A DNA stretch of 64,000 bases from Salvia splendens (GCF_004379255.2 NC_056039.1:31013883-31077882), one strand, 5' to 3'; positions 19,894-31,377 are shown, counted from the stretch's first letter. A program made the numbers and translations. Notes: generated by a model not told the origin, from the sequence alone.

Positions 19894-21942
19894 ATGATGC
19901 CGATCTGATTGCTCGGCACTTTTAAGCGCAATCTGCAGACACTCTTTTGCTCTCTTTTGATCACCTCGGATGACCGCTATCCCCCCTTTAGTGGGGAGCT
20001 TGATGGTGAGATGATAAGTAGAGCAAACGGCCCGAACTGCGTTGAGCCAGTCTCTTCCCAGGATGATGTTGTACGGAGACCGAGCTTTTACCACAAAGAA
20101 CTCAATCATCGTACTGGAGCTAGTAGGCGCTTTCCCCACCGTGATCGGAAGGCTGATAATACCTTCAGGGCGGGTGTCCTCCTGGGCGAAGCTCTTCAGG
20201 GGAAGCGGAGCCGGACTGAGCCGAGCTGGGTCCACTTCTAGTTTGTCGAAGCACTCTTTAAAAAGAATGCTAACCGACGCTCCTGTATCCACAAACACCC
20301 TGTGGATTAGTTTGTTTGCCACTCCGGCTTGGATGACAATGGCGTCTTGGTGAGGAGAGATGGCCGGGACGGGATCAGCATCCGAGAACGTAATCACTTC
20401 GTCCTGCTTCAGCCTTTTATGCGTTGGCTCCTCTCGATTGGAGCCTCTGCGCTCTGACTTCAGGGACGACTTGGTCTTCCCGGCAGGGAGAGCGTCGATA
20501 GTCTGGATTACTCCATCATATTGCGGCTCGTCATCGTCTTCGGGATCCGGCTGCCTTTTCGGATCCTGAGGAGCGCAGTTCGCACCTCTCTGCTTTTTAT
20601 TCTTCTTTGACTGCTTGCTTTGGTATTTTTTCAATGTCCCTGCCTTCACAAGAACATCGATACCTGCAGCCAAGTTTCTGCACTCCTCGGTATCGTGACC
20701 GTGGTCTTGATGGTAGGAGCAGTAGTTATCCCGGGGTCGGCGCGCGGCTGATTTCGTCATCCGCTTTGGCTTTTCGAACAGGTCAGAGTGCAGTTCGAAA
20801 ATTTCCGCTCTCGGCTTGTTCAGCGGTACGAACTGAGCGGGCGGCTTCTCGGGATTGAGACGGGGTCCCAATCTGTCTTGTACCGGAGCCTTTTGAATTC
20901 TTTCAAATGGAGTCCGGCGAGGATGCCCCTGATCGCTATGATCGGGCTTCCTTCTGTCTCCTCGGGACGATGAGCTGTCTAACGACCGTTTGCGACGGTC
21001 TGCCTCATCGGCCCGGGAGTACTGGTCCGCAATGTCCCACATTTCCTGAGCTGTCTGCGGACCGCACTCAACGAGCTTCCTGTAGAGAGCTCCGGGCAGG
21101 ATTCCATTTTGGAATGCCGAGATGACAAGCAGATCGTTGAGATCGTCTACTTGCAGGCATTCCTTGTGGAATCTTGTCATAAAGTCGCTGATTTTTTCGT
21201 CGCGACCTTGACGAATGGAAAGCAGCTGAGCCGAAGTGATTCGGACTTCCGCTTTCTGAAAGAACCTCCTATGGAATGCATCCATTAGATCTCGGTAAGA
21301 TCTAATGCTGCCTTGGGGGAGGCTATCGAACCACCTTCTTGCGTTCCCGATGAGCAGCTCGGGAAACAGCTTGCACATGTGGACCTCGTTGAGACCCTGG
21401 TTCGCCATGTTATATTGATAGCGTCCCAAGAAATCATGAGGATCCACGAGTCCGTCATAGGTTATCGACGGAGTTCGGTAGTTCTGTGGTAGGGGAGTTC
21501 GGGTAATATCGTCCGAGAACGGAGTCCTCAATGCTCCGTACACGGCGAACCCGACATTTCTTCGGTATGGAGGAGATGGAGTTCTCCTGTGATTCCGGTA
21601 CCGAGGATTCTTTCTCCTGGAAGACATGACACTACTGCGGTAGTGACTGTCTCGTATGGAGGGAGAGGGAGAATCCGCCGTTTTCGTCTCCGGCTGCTTT
21701 TGGCTTTTTTGCAGGAAGGTTAAGAATTCCTCCTGCTTTTCAGCCAAAAACAGCTTGACAGCCTCGTTCAAATCGGGCTGCTGGGAAGACTCAGTGGGAC
21801 GATTTTTGGAGCGGCTTGTTCCTCCGCCATGAGAACTGGTGGTGGATTTATCCCTAGGCTGTTTTCCAGACCTATGGGATGGATTGGCTTCCTCCTGGTT
21901 CTCACGGGCAGGAATACGGGTACTCTGCGATCTGGTATGCAT
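19885..21942 (-). CDS. Tat gag-protease
   Basis: 685 residues from the ATG at 21942 to TAG at 19885. Order: basic Ser/Arg-rich N-terminus; gag capsid-like region at about 160-310 (FELLIGNARRWFDSLP-like core, here PELLIGNARRWFDSLPQG); a zinc knuckle of the Tat type, C408-X2-H411-X4-H416-X4-C421 (CSYHQDHGHDTEEC); and an aspartic protease with VDTGAS at 551-556. The leader from the 5' LTR to the ATG is only 76 nt. Gag would package the RNA and protease would process the polyprotein. The frame is open throughout, as in pol. Confidence 0.
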   Translation of the reverse strand: MHTRSQSTRIPARENQEEANPSHRSGKQPRDKSTTSSHGGGTSRSKNRPTESSQQPDLNEAVKLFLAEKQEEFLTFLQKSQKQPETKTADSPSPSIRDSHYRSSVMSSRRKNPRYRNHRRTPSPPYRRNVGFAVYGALRTPFSDDITRTPLPQNYRTPSITYDGLVDPHDFLGRYQYNMANQGLNEVHMCKLFPELLIGNARRWFDSLPQGSIRSYRDLMDAFHRRFFQKAEVRITSAQLLSIRQGRDEKISDFMTRFHKECLQVDDLNDLLVISAFQNGILPGALYRKLVECGPQTAQEMWDIADQYSRADEADRRKRSLDSSSSRGDRRKPDHSDQGHPRRTPFERIQKAPVQDRLGPRLNPEKPPAQFVPLNKPRAEIFELHSDLFEKPKRMTKSAARRPRDNYCSYHQDHGHDTEECRNLAAGIDVLVKAGTLKKYQSKQSKKNKKQRGANCAPQDPKRQPDPEDDDEPQYDGVIQTIDALPAGKTKSSLKSERRGSNREEPTHKRLKQDEVITFSDADPVPAISPHQDAIVIQAGVANKLIHRVFVDTGASVSILFKECFDKLEVDPARLSPAPLPLKSFAQEDTRPEGIISLPITVGKAPTSSSTMIEFFVVKARSPYNIILGRDWLNAVRAVCSTYHLTIKLPTKGGIAVIRGDQKRAKECLQIALKSAEQSDRHHQA

Positions 21943-21999
21943 TTTTTGGGTGGAAAAAATGGTCAAAAATTCGCTTTATCACAAATTTGGTTCTCTGAT

Positions 22000-22017
22000 T
22001 TCCCACAGACGGCGCCA
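22000..22017 (-). promoter_or_regulatory. Primer-binding site of the Tat element
   Basis: TGGCGCCGTCTGTGGGAA on the minus strand, one base from the 5' LTR end. TGG at the start complements the tRNA CCA end; I do not assign the tRNA. Confidence 0.
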
Positions 22018-22018
22018 G

Positions 22019-22627
22019 TGATGAATCCGCGAATTATTGATGATGATGAATGCTCGTAAAAATAAATTACGACACGGAAATTTTACGTGGTTCGATTTAC
22101 TGAGGTAAATCTACGTCCACGGGGAGAAATGGGGGCAGGTTTGTATTGCTTGATCTGCGAATTACAGCTTACAACACAGACTTGCTATATGACTTTTTCT
22201 CTAGAGAGATTCTAACTCCCTCATATCAGATCTAAGTTCTATTTATATATGGAACTAAGATCGTGGCTTGCATCTCCACCCTAAGTCGTGGATGTCGTGT
22301 AGGTCATGGCCTAAGATCGTGGATGTAGCATAGGTCATGGCCTACGATCGTGGCCTGAGTTGACACCACGTGGTAGTGGGTGCGTTGGACATCCTGTATG
22401 GGTCCACTAACTCCTTGTTCGGTCGAAGACTGAGACCGAACTGCTTTGGTTGCCGATCTTTGAGTAGAGCTTGATGCCGACCTGAGAGCAGAGCTTGATT
22501 GGTTGGCTTTTACCGAGCTGTAGGCTGAGGCCGAACTCTTTGGTAATGCCGAACTCATACTCCTGCTTTGGGCTTTGGGCTGATGGGCCGTCATTGCTGT
22601 TGGGCTTGTTTAGTGCGCACCCCATCA
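22019..22627 (-). repeat. 5' LTR of the Tat element
   Basis: 609 bp. The minus strand carries a TATA box (ATATATAAAT, 22250-22240) that separates U3 (towards 22627) from R/U5. No difference from the 3' LTR was seen on reading both. Confidence 0.
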
Positions 22628-23263
22628 CAGATTATGGATATGTGTTTTATGTAATAAAATGTGGCTGCAAGATACTATTTCATGTATTACCTCATTCACC
22701 AAAAATTATCTTGGTAATAGACTGTACGGATTTTTAATATAAATTTGATAAATTAAAAGTTAGAGAGAGACAAAAATGGTTAAAATATTAGTTCTATTAA
22801 TGAACAATTAATAGAGTTGGACTTTGAATTTATATGGTCCATATCTAAGCTGGTGTGCAGAAGTAGTGATTAGGATTTCCACTATTTGCTTCTACTAATT
22901 AGATGGCTGCTCTTCCTCCCAACTTGGTTGTGAGTTAATTTGAACAACGGAGATTACGACGTCTCATTCAATTAATCTTTTTGAGGAAAAACGAGGTTTT
23001 AATTTGGTCGTATATGGAAACGTGAATATAAATTTCTTAGTGGAAATGACCCAAATATGAGGTTTACATGAGTTTGGGTCTTGGGAGGTTAACAGTTAGG
23101 AAAGCCAGAATTAAAGTACAAAAAGTTCTACAACTTTATCAATATTTTATATTTTTCATCATCGTTATTTTGTGTTTGCTTGCAAAGAACAATAGGGATC
23201 ATTAGGGGGTGAATGGATAATCCCAATTTAATTGGATAGTACTAAAAATATTAAAAAAACATT
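22628..23263. other. Gene-free AT-rich stretch
   Basis: Nothing recognised beyond the right target duplication CAGAT at 22628-22632. Confidence 0.
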
Positions 23264-23334
23264 TGCACCAGCCGGGAATCAAACCCGGGTCTGTACCGTG
23301 GCAGGATACTATTCTAGTACTAGACCACTTGTGC
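23264..23334 (-). pseudogene. Decayed tRNA-Gly(GCC) copy
   Basis: On the minus strand this is the same tRNA as at 24840-24910 but with an acceptor-stem mismatch (GCACAAG for GCACCAG), the invariant D-loop GG changed to AC, C to T in the anticodon stem side and TTTGATT for TTCGATT in the T loop. The anticodon GCC is kept. These changes hit conserved positions including internal promoter boxes, so it is unlikely to be functional. Confidence 0.
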
Positions 23335-23418
23335 TTCGTTGCTTCTTTTATTATAGAGTAGTATTTTCATTTACTTCGGTACAATAGAATTCTAAAGTAG
23401 CATTAATTACTATACTAA

Positions 23419-23860
23419 GAGCATCTTCAAGGGAGAGTTAAATGGAAAGTTAAGTCATATTTAAATGGAAAGTTAAGTCATATATGATATAACTATTATA
23501 TTTGCAACTTTTATGAAAAATCATTTTTCAAGGGAAAAAGGTATTTGAGAAAGTATTATACCTTTTCCCATTTTGAAGAGGTATCTTTACCTTTTCATTG
23601 AAACTTATAACTTTCATATTTGCCTTTTTTTCATGAAAATCCATTCTCTGAAGAAGGTATTGAGAAGATATTACACTTTATATTTTTTAATGCATTTTGT
23701 ACTATTATTTTATTTTTTTAAAAAATAATTTACCTTTTTATATATATATATTCCCTTTGAAATGTAATACTACTACTTTTTGGAAGTATATATTTTAATT
23801 TTTGAGAAGGTAAATAGATTATATACCTCTTTTATTTACTTTTTCTTCTTGCAGATGTTC
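23419..23860. mobile_element. Tourist-like (PIF/Harbinger) MITE
   Basis: The ends GAGCATCTTCAAG and, in reverse, GAACATCTGCAAG are flanked by TAA at 23416-23418 and 23861-23863. The interior is AT-rich and non-coding with a direct repeat of TAAATGGAAAGTTAAGTCATAT near the left end (approximately 23438-23480). Confidence 0.
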
Positions 23861-24470
23861 TAATATGTTTGATCGTAAGCTTCCATATGCCACTGTGTGT
23901 GATGGCTTGTCCTGACATTGTCACACATGTAGGTATGACTGAGAAATTTTCCAAACGAAGCAAAACCTCTACACGAATACACATAAATTCAATTGATTTG
24001 AGTCAAATTTTTTGGATTTGGATTCTTATTGATTAGACCCAATAAGAATCCAATATATTCAGATTGGGTCGGGTTAGGTTCGAAATACCAGTTAATAAAA
24101 TAAAATTACTCCTTATGTTACTATTTTAAAAATATTATACTTCAATGTTGAGTTCTTACATTTGAAAGTCGTGAACATTTTCACCAATTTAATAAATTCA
24201 ATTATTTACATAAATTGTCTGAGTTAATTTACCAATCTATATATAGTTGGTATATAATTGTCTTCTTCAGAATACCTCATATGGAGTATATTATAGTGCT
24301 ATCATTATATCATGTACGTGTTGCCTTCGTTTGCTTATAATTTGGACTTGAGAGTACAAAATCAAGATACATATTCTCAGCCCACTTTCCACGTTACAAC
24401 TCGTCATACTGATTCTATTAATATTTGTAGTAATACTATATTTTCAGTAAGATACATGTATTAATTAGTA

Positions 24471-24570
24471 GTAATAAATTTTATAGAAAATCGCAATACA
24501 CGTGTGCTCTATCTACTGGTTTGGTCTCCATATCTAACTTAGAAAAGGACATTTCGAAACCTGGATAAAT
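24471..24570 (+). repeat. Dispersed repeat, copy 2 (see 9356-9454)
   Basis: Same orientation and order of motifs as copy 1. The surrounding 23861-24839 interval holds nothing else I recognise. Confidence 0.
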
Positions 24571-24839
24571 TACTGATAGATTTATTTTTTTCAATTCTTA
24601 TCAGATAATCTGCATCTCGATTTATAGGTCCCTTTAATTCATCAATGTAATAAGAAAAAAAAAATCGTTATCTTAAAAATGGAAATACAATTTGTTATTT
24701 GATTTTAATTGTGTATAATTAAATTACGAAATTCAATCTCATAAACCAAATACAATAATACATATATAGTAATATGTATTATTTGAATATTGATCAAACA
24801 TGCAAGAACTTATAACAAAAAATAAAATTAAAATAAAGG

Positions 24840-24910
24840 TGCACCAGCCGGGAATCGAACCCGGGTCTGTACCGTGGCAGGGTACTATTCTACCACTAGA
24901 CCACTGGTGC
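24840..24910 (-). tRNA. tRNA-Gly(GCC)
   Basis: 71 nt on the minus strand, beginning GCACCAGTGGTCTAGTGG and ending CGATTCCCGGCTGGTGC plus discriminator A. The acceptor stem pairs fully (GCACCAG/CTGGTGC). The anticodon loop CTGCCAC gives GCC, and the A box TGGTCTAGTGG and B box GGTTCGATTCC are intact. No intron. An AT-rich 5' flank and the run following it are compatible with Pol III transcription. Confidence 0.
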
Positions 24911-25176
24911 TAATTGTTCTAGCTGTTTTTATTAGTCCTTTATTCACCTAGTTAAGATAATAAATTCCTACTCCAATTTGTGGCTTCATATATAAAATGA
25001 AAATAGACACAAATGTACTACAGTATACTCGTTATTTATGCAGAAGGAAACGATGTGCAAATATTGTTAGCCTTTAGATAAAGACAATTAACATGCATTC
25101 AGCAAAACCAATCCTTTCTCAATTTATTTTTAAAATTAATAATAATTAACTCTCTATTGCCAGCGTTAATTAAAAC
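24911..25176. other. Spacer; 3' flank of ATG7
   Basis: AT-rich and without coding signals; it should contain the ATG7 3' UTR. Confidence 0.
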
Positions 25177-28100
25177 TCAAATGAGAGAAAATTCATCATC
25201 GTCATCGCCAGTTTCATCAGCCCAATCCACTTCGAATTTGCTAGCTGATTTCATCAGTTCAGTTAGACCAGTTAGATCTTCTAAATATGTAGGATGGTTG
25301 ATGGCTTCAAGTATAAAATCCAATCCTCTCTTCTCATACTCCTCCACAACCTGCACACGTTTACAACTTTATTCAACAAATTACATGCCATATATTCGAA
25401 TGTTCTGTGAAATAAAGCTTACAATGGAGCTACAAGCAGTGCAACTTGCAGACGCATGACCGACGAGGATCATCTGAGAAAACTGGGACAGAGAGCCTCG
25501 CACTTGATGAGGCAGAATCCCGAGAGGTTGATCGCCGCCAGTATCAATTGTGCTGGAAAATTCAGCTTTGGCTGATATCCTAAAATGGTTATCCAGAACA
25601 GATAAGGAAAAACGTATAAAGCAACTCATGAATAAGAGCTAGAAAGTGTGCAGAACCAATGTACCCAGAAGGATGATGTAGAATTCCTACAAGAAGCTCA
25701 ACTGCGAGAGATGATGCAATAGGAGCAAGTCCTGGACGTGTGACAGTACATTGCTGGTCTAATGTACGGTTAGAGGTTGACTGCCAAACAGACAAGAACA
25801 GTTAAGATTGTTTTCGCTGTAATAAAGAAAGAAAACATAGATATGTGTGTATTGGGGTGGGGGACGTGATATCCGAGATCAGTTACTTCAAAATACTTAC
25901 ATCAACTGGAGCAACAACGTCATTGCAAAAGTAACAACCTAATCTCTGCCCCCTATTCTTCCCAGCGAGGGAGATGGTTGCAATTTCAGCAGATAAATCA
26001 TTTACAGCTTCTGTTTTTATGTCATGAGAACTAAAAGGACCAGCTCCATGGCGCATAACTAGAAAGCTATCAAACCCGAGAGCAGCAGTAATAGCGATCT
26101 ACAGTTAAAGCAAACAAGTTCATAAATTAGTAACCAGATATAATTCAATGGCTGTATAACAGGAATTCAGATAATGCTTATCGAAAAATCATACTCAAGG
26201 AAGAAGAAGAAAGAGTATAAACCTTATTGGTTTTGGCACAAAGAAGAGTTGGAAGCCACCTACTTTCTCGTGTATCAGTTAGCAAAAATATCACATCATG
26301 TGAATCTATTAAGTTATGCAACTGTTTGCAGTCTTCAAGCACACTACTCTCGTCTTGGCTCAGTACAGGATGCCCAGGCATAGGAATAGCCATTACAACA
26401 GATTGTGTTTCCTGCGACATATATAGCACATGAAATACTGAGAAAGCCAATAAAAAGAACGTGCCCTTGTGTGAAGAAATTGAATCATGAACGAAATAGA
26501 GAAGATAACACTGTACCACTGCTGGATATATTCTAGATAAACTTTTAGCAGCTGCTATGGCCTTAAATTCACCACCATTCAGACAATCATCCAAGGTATA
26601 CAGTGACTGCCGAAGTGGATTAGACATAGAAACTCTACCACTATCAACAAATGTGATCTTCCGAACACCCCATGCCTGAAATAATTAGTAAAAGTATAAA
26701 AGGCAATTGGGCTCGACACAAATATTGTGTGATATATAGATTTCTAAAATCCATACCATAAGCATCCTAGCAACCTGGCATCCAAGTGTACCTGCACCTA
26801 AAAGAAGGCATCTTGTAGATGACAAGACAGTCAGATTTAGTGATGGCAGCTGACGCCATCTCATAAGCTTTAAGTTCAAATCGGCAGCTTCAACTGCTAA
26901 CCTGTCAAAATTCATGTAAAACTAACAATTGGACACTGTGACGAGGCTCTGAATTGTCTAGTAGTAGATTGTGCAGAATACCTATTTGGATCCATTGTCT
27001 TGGCAAGACTAATGCACCTTGATGCCTTTCTCCCTCTGTTATTGAGTTCCCAGCCAACAGCATTTGGCATGTTCTCATGATTTCTCAGCTCTAAATGAAG
27101 ATGCTCGAATGAGAATGCATCAAAACTGAAACTGCTGAAACAAGACAGATATTCTGGTAGATCTACCTTGCGAATTTGATACTGATGCTTCTCCCACCAT
27201 CGATGATTCTAGATCAGCCAAACCACGACTCTCACGATAGCAGAAAAAATGAACCTTAGGAAGACACCATCTTCTGAAAATATACCATAAGAAGTTTCGA
27301 AGTGGCCAACCAGGATTATTCGGAAGATGGCAAGGGTCATAAAATCCAAACAGCACCTACAGGGAATTGGATATGTGGTTCAATATCGAGTGGCGATTGG
27401 TCATTCAGCTTCATTCGTGCAAAAACATCGATATTAACAGCATATGTCTTTCTGCAATTGGGTTTAAGTTGATAATTTATTATCACAATCCTTTTAGTTT
27501 ACATATGACAAACCTTATGACTATCCTTCTGACAGGCTTCAAACTCAGCCAGATGCCTAATAGTAGCAGTAGAATTTGAAGGAATGGATACCAGGAAGAA
27601 AGGAACATCTGCAAAAGACTTGACCTTTAGCTGTGACTTAGTGAAAGTAAAGACACCTAACCAACAATTATTAAGGATGACGTTTACCTGTTGTTGAGCA
27701 CATATTGCGCCAATCATTACAAGCAGCTGTCACAGACTCCACCTACAAGCACAATGTTATCTTATATATCAAACTTAACATCTCAAAAAGATGACAGTAA
27801 TACGAGCAGCTTGATATTTAAAGCACCTCATCCTTACTAAACCATTGAGTAGCCGGCTTAAGATTAACAACAGTTGCTGGAGGGTCAAGAACCAATGCTG
27901 GGAAAGCAAACCAATAATAAAAGCTCCATTTTTTCAAGTCAGCAAATGAAATGACGAGGAATCTTGATAGAAGGCTGCAGTCCTCCTGGACTTTGCCGGA
28001 TAAAATATCCTCCCATATCTGACATTCCAAAAACATGGAAATGAGAACATACCCAAATTCAAGCAGATTTTTCATCACAAAGATCAATTCAAACAAAATA

Positions 28101-29265
28101 TGAGTTCGGACTTTGGAGCAGAAGGGAAAAACCTCAACCCCAATAAATTATGCATAAGGCGAGTCAAAAAGATAAAACAACTGATAAAAATTAAACCTTT
28201 TTTGCTTCTGCTTTGAGTAGCTTTTGTTTGTCGAGAGCCTGGAAGCCCTCCAATGTATTTGTATTGTAAAGAATACCAGGGATAGGACATCTATTCCTGT
28301 TCCCACGACTTAATACAGGCTCAAGTGATTGTTCATTAGACTCAGGAGGTAATGATTCCGTGAAAAGAGTTAAATGATTGGATACTTGTCGATGTGAAGA
28401 AGGGGCATAGAAACCTGCCACGACAGTTAAGACAGAAGTGAAAATGTGTTCATGGTTCAAATATCTGCAGGTATTCCCTAGTCCCTAGAAGTCAATTAGT
28501 TAAAAGTACAGTGCTCGCAGAAAAAGGGTATCCTCATTAACCTCAAAAAGCCAGCTAGTTACCAATGCTTATTAGTGCTTAACAGTAGAAGCATGTAGTT
28601 TAGGGAGAATCTAATAAAAGAAAACCAGCAATGTTAGTAACATGCCAATGGATTAGCAATGGCCCAAACATTTCCAATCTGACATTAGAAATTTTCTACA
28701 ATTAAGAAAAAACCGGGAAAGATTTCAGTGGGAACCTAGGACCGTGAAGCACCACTGTGAAGTATTATCATATGCATAACTATGTTTATTTGTATGCCCA
28801 AAATAGTGTATCCCATTAATTAATACCTACAATCTGATTAGTATTACTGATGCGATACAATTATAATATCATATCAAAACACTTAAATTCACACCTGAAA
28901 GGGGATAGAACAAAAGTAGCACCAAAGCAACAATGACATTCCATAAAACATAACTGGATGAATAAACCTAAAAGGAATTAGGGATGCCGATGCGATTGAG
29001 CCTACAAATAACAACACAATGCACTGATCTCAACTCAGTTTTATTTTGTGGAAGTCATGAATCAATCCAAAACAAGCTTGGAAATTGGAAGCAACCCTGG
29101 TTTAATTTAAAGGGTACCAGTGATAGGAATAGGAGACTCGTCAATCCCAAGCTTGTTGAGCTTCAGTGATGATAATCTGTGCCAAAATCCCTCGTCCACT
29201 GCACTTTGAAAAGGAGCGAATTGAAGAATTGATTCATTCCCTTCATCCACCGAACTGGACGACAT
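25177..29265 (-). CDS. ATG7: Autophagy-related protein 7, E1-like activating enzyme
   Basis: Fourteen exons: 29118-29265, 28197-28414, 27827-28018, 27688-27742, 27514-27608, 27167-27356, 26982-27090, 26757-26901, 26517-26675, 26223-26411, 25901-26098, 25665-25780, 25423-25579, 25177-25350. All are GT-AG and in phase, giving 714 residues, close to plant ATG7. ATG7 activates ATG8 and ATG12 and passes them to ATG3 and ATG10. The N-terminal domain starts with [20 protein letters not shown]. The adenylation domain has [11 protein letters not shown] and the nucleotide loop GAGTLGC (371-377). The catalytic Cys is C577 in [10 protein letters not shown]. The end is acidic ([10 protein letters not shown]). 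Intron 6 is only 76 nt; reading through it gives a false stop. Nothing suggests loss of function. Confidence 0.
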
Positions 29266-30227
29266 GAATTCCTACGCTTTTCTTTGCTTTGATGGATCAA
29301 ATACAATTGAGAATTGGGGTACAACTGCGCCGCATAAGGATCGGCGACTTGCACAACTCTATAGCCAAACGCTGCGAAAATTTAGAAGAAAATTAGGGCA
29401 CACAGTTGGGACTAATGGAGTTTGTGCCGTCTCGGGTTTGGATGTGGATGAGGATGAGAAGAAAGTTGGATTGAAGTCTTGTAGATTTCTGTATCTTCCA
29501 AATCCGATCCATACGCTGCTTCAACACTTGTTAAATTCATGTTTCTTGACAAGTTAAACAAAACATATTGCTTAAATATTTACGTCAGCGACCCCCTTTT
29601 TTCGATTATTTTTTATTTAAACAAAACTAAATTTTTAGTTTTACTCCCTCTGTTCTATTTTTTAATAAGGACATTTCATTTTGGATACTAGTTTTGAAAA
29701 AATAATATTGACAAATAGTTAAAGTAGAAAAAAATAAAATAAAAAGGAATAATGAAGAGAAGAGTTTGAAAAACTAAAATACAAATAAATATTTAAAGGG
29801 TAAAAAAAGGAAAGTAATTAATAATCGCTCTAAAGTTCACACCTCCAATCTTTTCAAGGATGTTATAATTTGTTTAGTGTGTGAAAAATGTTTAGTTTAG
29901 TTTAGTTTAGTTCCACCAATTAGTTTCTATTTTGCTTACGGATCAAGACGATTGGTGCTACGCTTTCTGGAATCCTACCTCTGCCGCTTTATTAAGAGTA
30001 TATTGTTAACATAAATTTAGTTGATAATCTATGTGTTAATTTATGATAATGAGACATCTAGGCTATCTTGGTTTGGTTGGTTACGAGTTCTAATTTCATT
30101 TATTTTGAGTTCATTGCAACATGTTTGGCAGGGAGATAGTGTAAATGCTTGGTGATATATCCAAACAGAGCTCATTATTTGGTGTATTAACATAGGAAAG
30201 TTGAATGGCCATGAAAGACTGATCCGA
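29266..30227. other. ATG7 5' flank, MITE remnant and DUF538 3' flank
   Basis: The first about 200 bases are likely the ATG7 5' UTR and promoter. A single Stowaway-like end (ACTCCCTCTGTTCT) lies near 29642 without a clear partner. TTTAG is repeated four times at 29891-29910. Confidence 0.
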
Positions 30228-30638
30228 TCACTGGGCAGGAGCAAATGCCTCGACCGGGAAAGTCTTGGTGATACCGGCAAGGCTCTTGAAGTGAATCTTC
30301 CCAGTGGGTGGATCATCAACGGTTATCTGACTGACTGGAGGCCACAGAATAAGCTCCTTGGCCTTGACTCCCTTGAGCTTCTTGATTTGCTTCTTCTCCA
30401 CGTAGCCGCTTATGTCCGTGTCGTAGCTCACGACCTTGCTTATCATCTTGAAGTTGTGCTCCACCTTCGCCTTCTGCTGGATCCACATGTACCCGCTGCT
30501 CCTCACGAACCCTACTTCGATCACATCTCCCAGTGGGAGGAGGCCCCCTGGCAGCTCGAACTCTTCCAGGAGGGCTGTCGCCTGTTTTAGCCCTTCTTCA
30601 TGGCCTTGCCTCACTATTGCTCCTTCCCTTTCTGCCAT
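30228..30638 (-). CDS. DUF538 family protein
   Basis: A single exon of 136 residues. Family features: REGAIVRQGHEEGLKQATAL, LLEEFELPGGLLPLGDVIEV, GYMWIQQKAKVEHNF, the VSYDTDISGYVEKKQIKKLKG segment and LILWPPVSQITVDD. Plant DUF538 proteins are small, intron-poor and often induced by stress; the exact biochemical role is unclear. There is no signal peptide, unlike many members, so it is probably cytosolic. The start ATG at 30638 is the first in the frame and is preceded by a TATA box at about 70 bases. Confidence 0.
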   Translation of the reverse strand: MAEREGAIVRQGHEEGLKQATALLEEFELPGGLLPLGDVIEVGFVRSSGYMWIQQKAKVEHNFKMISKVVSYDTDISGYVEKKQIKKLKGVKAKELILWPPVSQITVDDPPTGKIHFKSLAGITKTFPVEAFAPAQ

Positions 30639-30707
30639 TCTTGATTTGTTTGTTTCTTTGTTTTAGTTTTGAGATTTGTGGGGTTTTGAAGTAGTTGATT
30701 GATCAGA

Positions 30708-30714
30708 ATTTATA
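30708..30714 (-). promoter_or_regulatory. TATA box of the DUF538 gene
   Basis: TATAAAT on the minus strand, 70 bases upstream of the ATG at 30638, in a suitable position. Confidence 0.
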
Positions 30715-31154
30715 CAAAGGGTTCACTCATTAGAAACAAAATTGTAATGGAGAAACCAACGTGGTGAGCTTTGTTTATATCAGTAGAACTAGTGTTTGCA
30801 CAACTATGCTGCTTGTCATTTTCATTTGACTGTGTAATCTTTCTCGATTATGGCTTCTACATGCATATGGATCAAACATGAAAGTTTCTCTTGCTCAACC
30901 AAGAGTATCAATTTGATGCAACTGTCCAAATAGTATAAATTGGTTTTTAAGTAACAACACAAGTATGAACATTATATAGTATATACACCCTCGCCCCGCA
31001 TAAAGCGAAGCATTTCCTTTCCGGTACTAGATTTTACGTAGTGCAGTGTTGTTTTGTGCGTTCAGTGAGTGGATAAGAGTAAGAAACTAAGAATAAAGCA
31101 TGATAGTACAAAATAAAGAAGAGATGATGATAAAATAGAAGATACAATATACTA

Positions 31155-31377
31155 CTCCCTCCGTCCCACAAGAATATACACTCTTTCTTTTTTAGTCTGT
31201 CCCACAAGAATATGCATTTTTCAATTTTGAAAACTTTTTTCTCTCTAATGAGGTGAGACCCATCCCCCATTGACAATACTTTAATTACTTTTTCTCTCAA
31301 CATCTCTCTTACTTTATCAATATTGCATTAAAACTCGTGCTGAATTCAAAGTGTATATTCTTTAGGGACATAGGGAG
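31155..31377. mobile_element. Stowaway-type MITE
   Basis: Ends CTCCCTCCGTCCCAC and, in reverse, CTCCCTATGTCCC, continuing as an inverted repeat through AAGAATATACACT; TA at 31153-31154 and 31378-31379. Near the left end ACAAGAATAT is repeated. No coding capacity. Confidence 0.

Larger units (their letters stand above)
11824..22627 (-). mobile_element. Complete Ty3/gypsy retrotransposon, Tat lineage
   Basis: The element is 10,804 bp, read on the minus strand. It has two 609-bp LTRs (TGATGAATCC...CCCCATCA on the plus strand) that look identical base for base, CAGAT duplications at 11819-11823 and 22628-22632, a PBS next to the 5' LTR, a G8 polypurine tract next to the 3' LTR, gag-protease, then RT, RNase H, a second RNase H and integrase. 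The extra archaeal-type RNase H is the hallmark of the Tat lineage. Between pol and the 3' LTR lie a 4-kb region with a spliced antisense gene, a second antisense frame, and tandem repeats. Identical LTRs and open frames mean recent insertion and possible autonomy. Confidence 0.

Noticed and set aside
27120..27356. Apparent frameshift or premature stop in ATG7 exon 6
   Set aside because: A GT-AG intron of 76 nt (27091-27166) restores the frame exactly; the gene is intact.
29264..29557. Plus-strand open frame of 97 codons
   Set aside because: It is opposite ATG7 exon 1 and its 5' flank and has no domain.
29891..29910. Telomere-like repeat
   Set aside because: The unit is TTTAG four times, not the plant TTTAGGG, and too short.
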